40,427 nucleotides of DNA, taken from contig CAZGGG010000026.1 of assembly GCA_964525165.1 (NCBI GenBank), positions 1-40,427 of the forward strand, given 5' to 3'. This stretch comes from JAWLFI01 sp964525165 (GTDB lineage: Bacteria > Bacteroidota > Bacteroidia > Chitinophagales > Saprospiraceae). Shown one piece after another: positions 39,537 to 40,427 of the stretch. The notes below the pieces were generated by a model. The model saw only the letters and a program-made list of their open reading frames with translations. It made no database searches and was not told the DNA's origin. Position numbers and translations under genes: made by a program. Position 1 is the first letter of the stretch, and the number at the start of each line of letters is the position of its first letter.

Positions 39537-40427
39537 ATGCTGGTTAAGATTACCGTACTCTTTATTTATGTAGGCATTCTTTTTCTGATCGGGTACATTG
39601 CTTCTCGGCGAATTCGCTCCATGAGCGACTTTTATGTGGGGGGTAAGAATATTGGATATTGGGCGGTAGCCTTTTCTGCTCGTGCGACGGGAGAGTCCGG
39701 GTGGTTGTTGATCGGCGTCACCGGTATGGGGGCTCTGGCAGGCGTTTCTGCCTATTGGATTGTGGTGGGGGAAGTGCTGGGTGTAGCCATTAGCTGGTTG
39801 TATATGGCCAAGCCTTTTAAGCGGCAGACGGATTTCTTTCAATCCATAACGGTTCCGGATTATCTCGACAGCCGTTTTAAGACCGGGGGGCATTATCTTC
39901 GGATTATTTCGGCTTTGGTGCTAGCCGTATTTGTGACCATCTTCGTGAGTTCACAAATTGATGCCACGGGGATTGCCTTTGAATCATTCCTGGGCATGAA
40001 TTATTTCTACGGTGCCTTGTTGGGCTTTGGGATTGTACTGATATACATTTTTGTGGGTGGATTTGTGGCTGTGGTGTGGTCCGATTTGTTTCAGGGTTTA
40101 TTGATGTTTTTTGGTTTGTTGCTGCTTCCAATTGCAGTGATGCTAAATTGGGGAGGCCCTATAAGTATTGGAGCAGATCTGAGTGCGATTGATCCGATGC
40201 TGACTAACATTTGGGGGATCTACGAGGACCCATGGATGAATTTTTTCGCCATTCTGGGTTTTGCAATGATCGGTTTGGGTTTTTTGGGTTCGCCGCAGGT
40301 CTACATTCGATTTATATCCATTAAAAGTGAACTGCAGATTAAGAAAGGACGCAGGGTAGCTATTCTCTTTACCTTATTGACGGATGCGGCAGCTGTTACC
40401 ATTGGCTTACTGGCAAGAATTATTTTT
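39537..40427 (+). CDS. sodium:solute symporter, SSS family (3' end cut by window)
   Basis: The first 297 residues of a PutP-like symporter. Hydrophobic helices begin at once (VKITVLFIYVGILFLIGYIA), then the family signature SDFYVGGKNIGYWAVAFSARATGESGW, the segment TVPDYLDSRF, and further TM helices (about 118-140, 150-175, 180-205, 240-262). The S/G-rich A-x-G-E-S-G motif of TM2 supports Na+ coupling. The sequence is closest in feel to the proline/sodium symporters, but the substrate is not provable. The reading frame is open to the last base of the window. It lies 82 bp after the ABC permease and may have its own promoter. Confidence 0.88.
   Translation, partial: MLVKITVLFIYVGILFLIGYIASRRIRSMSDFYVGGKNIGYWAVAFSARATGESGWLLIGVTGMGALAGVSAYWIVVGEVLGVAISWLYMAKPFKRQTDFFQSITVPDYLDSRFKTGGHYLRIISALVLAVFVTIFVSSQIDATGIAFESFLGMNYFYGALLGFGIVLIYIFVGGFVAVVWSDLFQGLLMFFGLLLLPIAVMLNWGGPISIGADLSAIDPMLTNIWGIYEDPWMNFFAILGFAMIGLGFLGSPQVYIRFISIKSELQIKKGRRVAILFTLLTDAAAVTIGLLARIIF

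Overview
The window is from a member of the Bacteroidota, most likely a Saprospiria/Lewinella-like marine or environmental lineage (the phylum is well supported, the class is a guess). The evidence is: -7 elements of the form TAnnTTTG with an upstream TTG/TTTG (for example before the lytic transglycosylase and rpmH); two secreted proteins with type IX secretion (T9SS) C-terminal domains, one type A and one type B; a Rho factor with a long disordered insertion; a 'GIHH'-type isoleucyl-tRNA synthetase; and beta-barrel and YugP families typical of the phylum. It is draft sequence: a run of N (10944-10978) lies inside ileS. No tRNA, rRNA, CRISPR array, IS element or phage gene was seen.

Layout. 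1-12429 is almost all on the minus strand: a DnaE2/ImuC-like polymerase (cut by the window edge), an LpxH-like phosphoesterase, a Wzx-like flippase, an MltD-like transglycosylase, a T9SS type B protein and ileS. 12590-16891 is on the plus strand: a YkoF-like protein, a tandem pair of small secreted CxxCGxAGPE proteins, a DUF1569 protein and a large beta-propeller with a T9SS tail. 16908-20805 is minus: phenylalanine hydroxylase (phhA) behind an apparent tyrosine-sensing leader, an S41 peptidase lipoprotein, a beta-barrel and kdsD. Then come recQ and aroQ (+), rnpA/rpmH/rho (-), serS/yugP/frr (+), lpxH and a DsbA-family gene (-), a four-gene operon with its own regulator and operator (31068-32985, -), a hydrolase (-), an orphan LytTR response regulator and a secreted protein (+), an SDR dehydrogenase (-), a small membrane-anchored protein (-), suhB, a FtsX/MacB-type permease and a truncated sodium:solute symporter (+).

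Most genes are housekeeping: translation (ileS, serS, frr, rpmH, rnpA), transcription termination (rho), DNA repair (recQ, dnaE2-like), envelope biogenesis (kdsD, lpxH, flippase, transglycosylase, barrels) and aromatic metabolism (aroQ, phhA). The interest is in the regulatory DNA between them. The strongest candidate for an undescribed system is the phhA leader at 17657-17777. It has a 19-residue ORF with four consecutive Tyr codons, then a 12-bp potential antiterminator, then a strong intrinsic terminator ending 6 nt before the phhA start. Because PhhA makes tyrosine from phenylalanine, this looks like classical ribosome-mediated attenuation sensing the product amino acid.

Second, two clusters of three CCAAAAAACG-like direct repeats spaced 20-21 bp flank the LytTR regulator. 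One lies before its own promoter and a possible small RNA, the other before the secreted-protein gene, which suggests a compact regulon. Third, three TTTTAATCAA repeats exactly 20 bp apart precede the dnaE2-like start. Other points are an orphan plus-strand terminator with folded sequence upstream (2761-2928), a second possible small RNA (33130-33358), a twin-palindrome operator overlapping the promoter of the 32985 operon, and a 14-unit degenerate octamer array (36882-36993).
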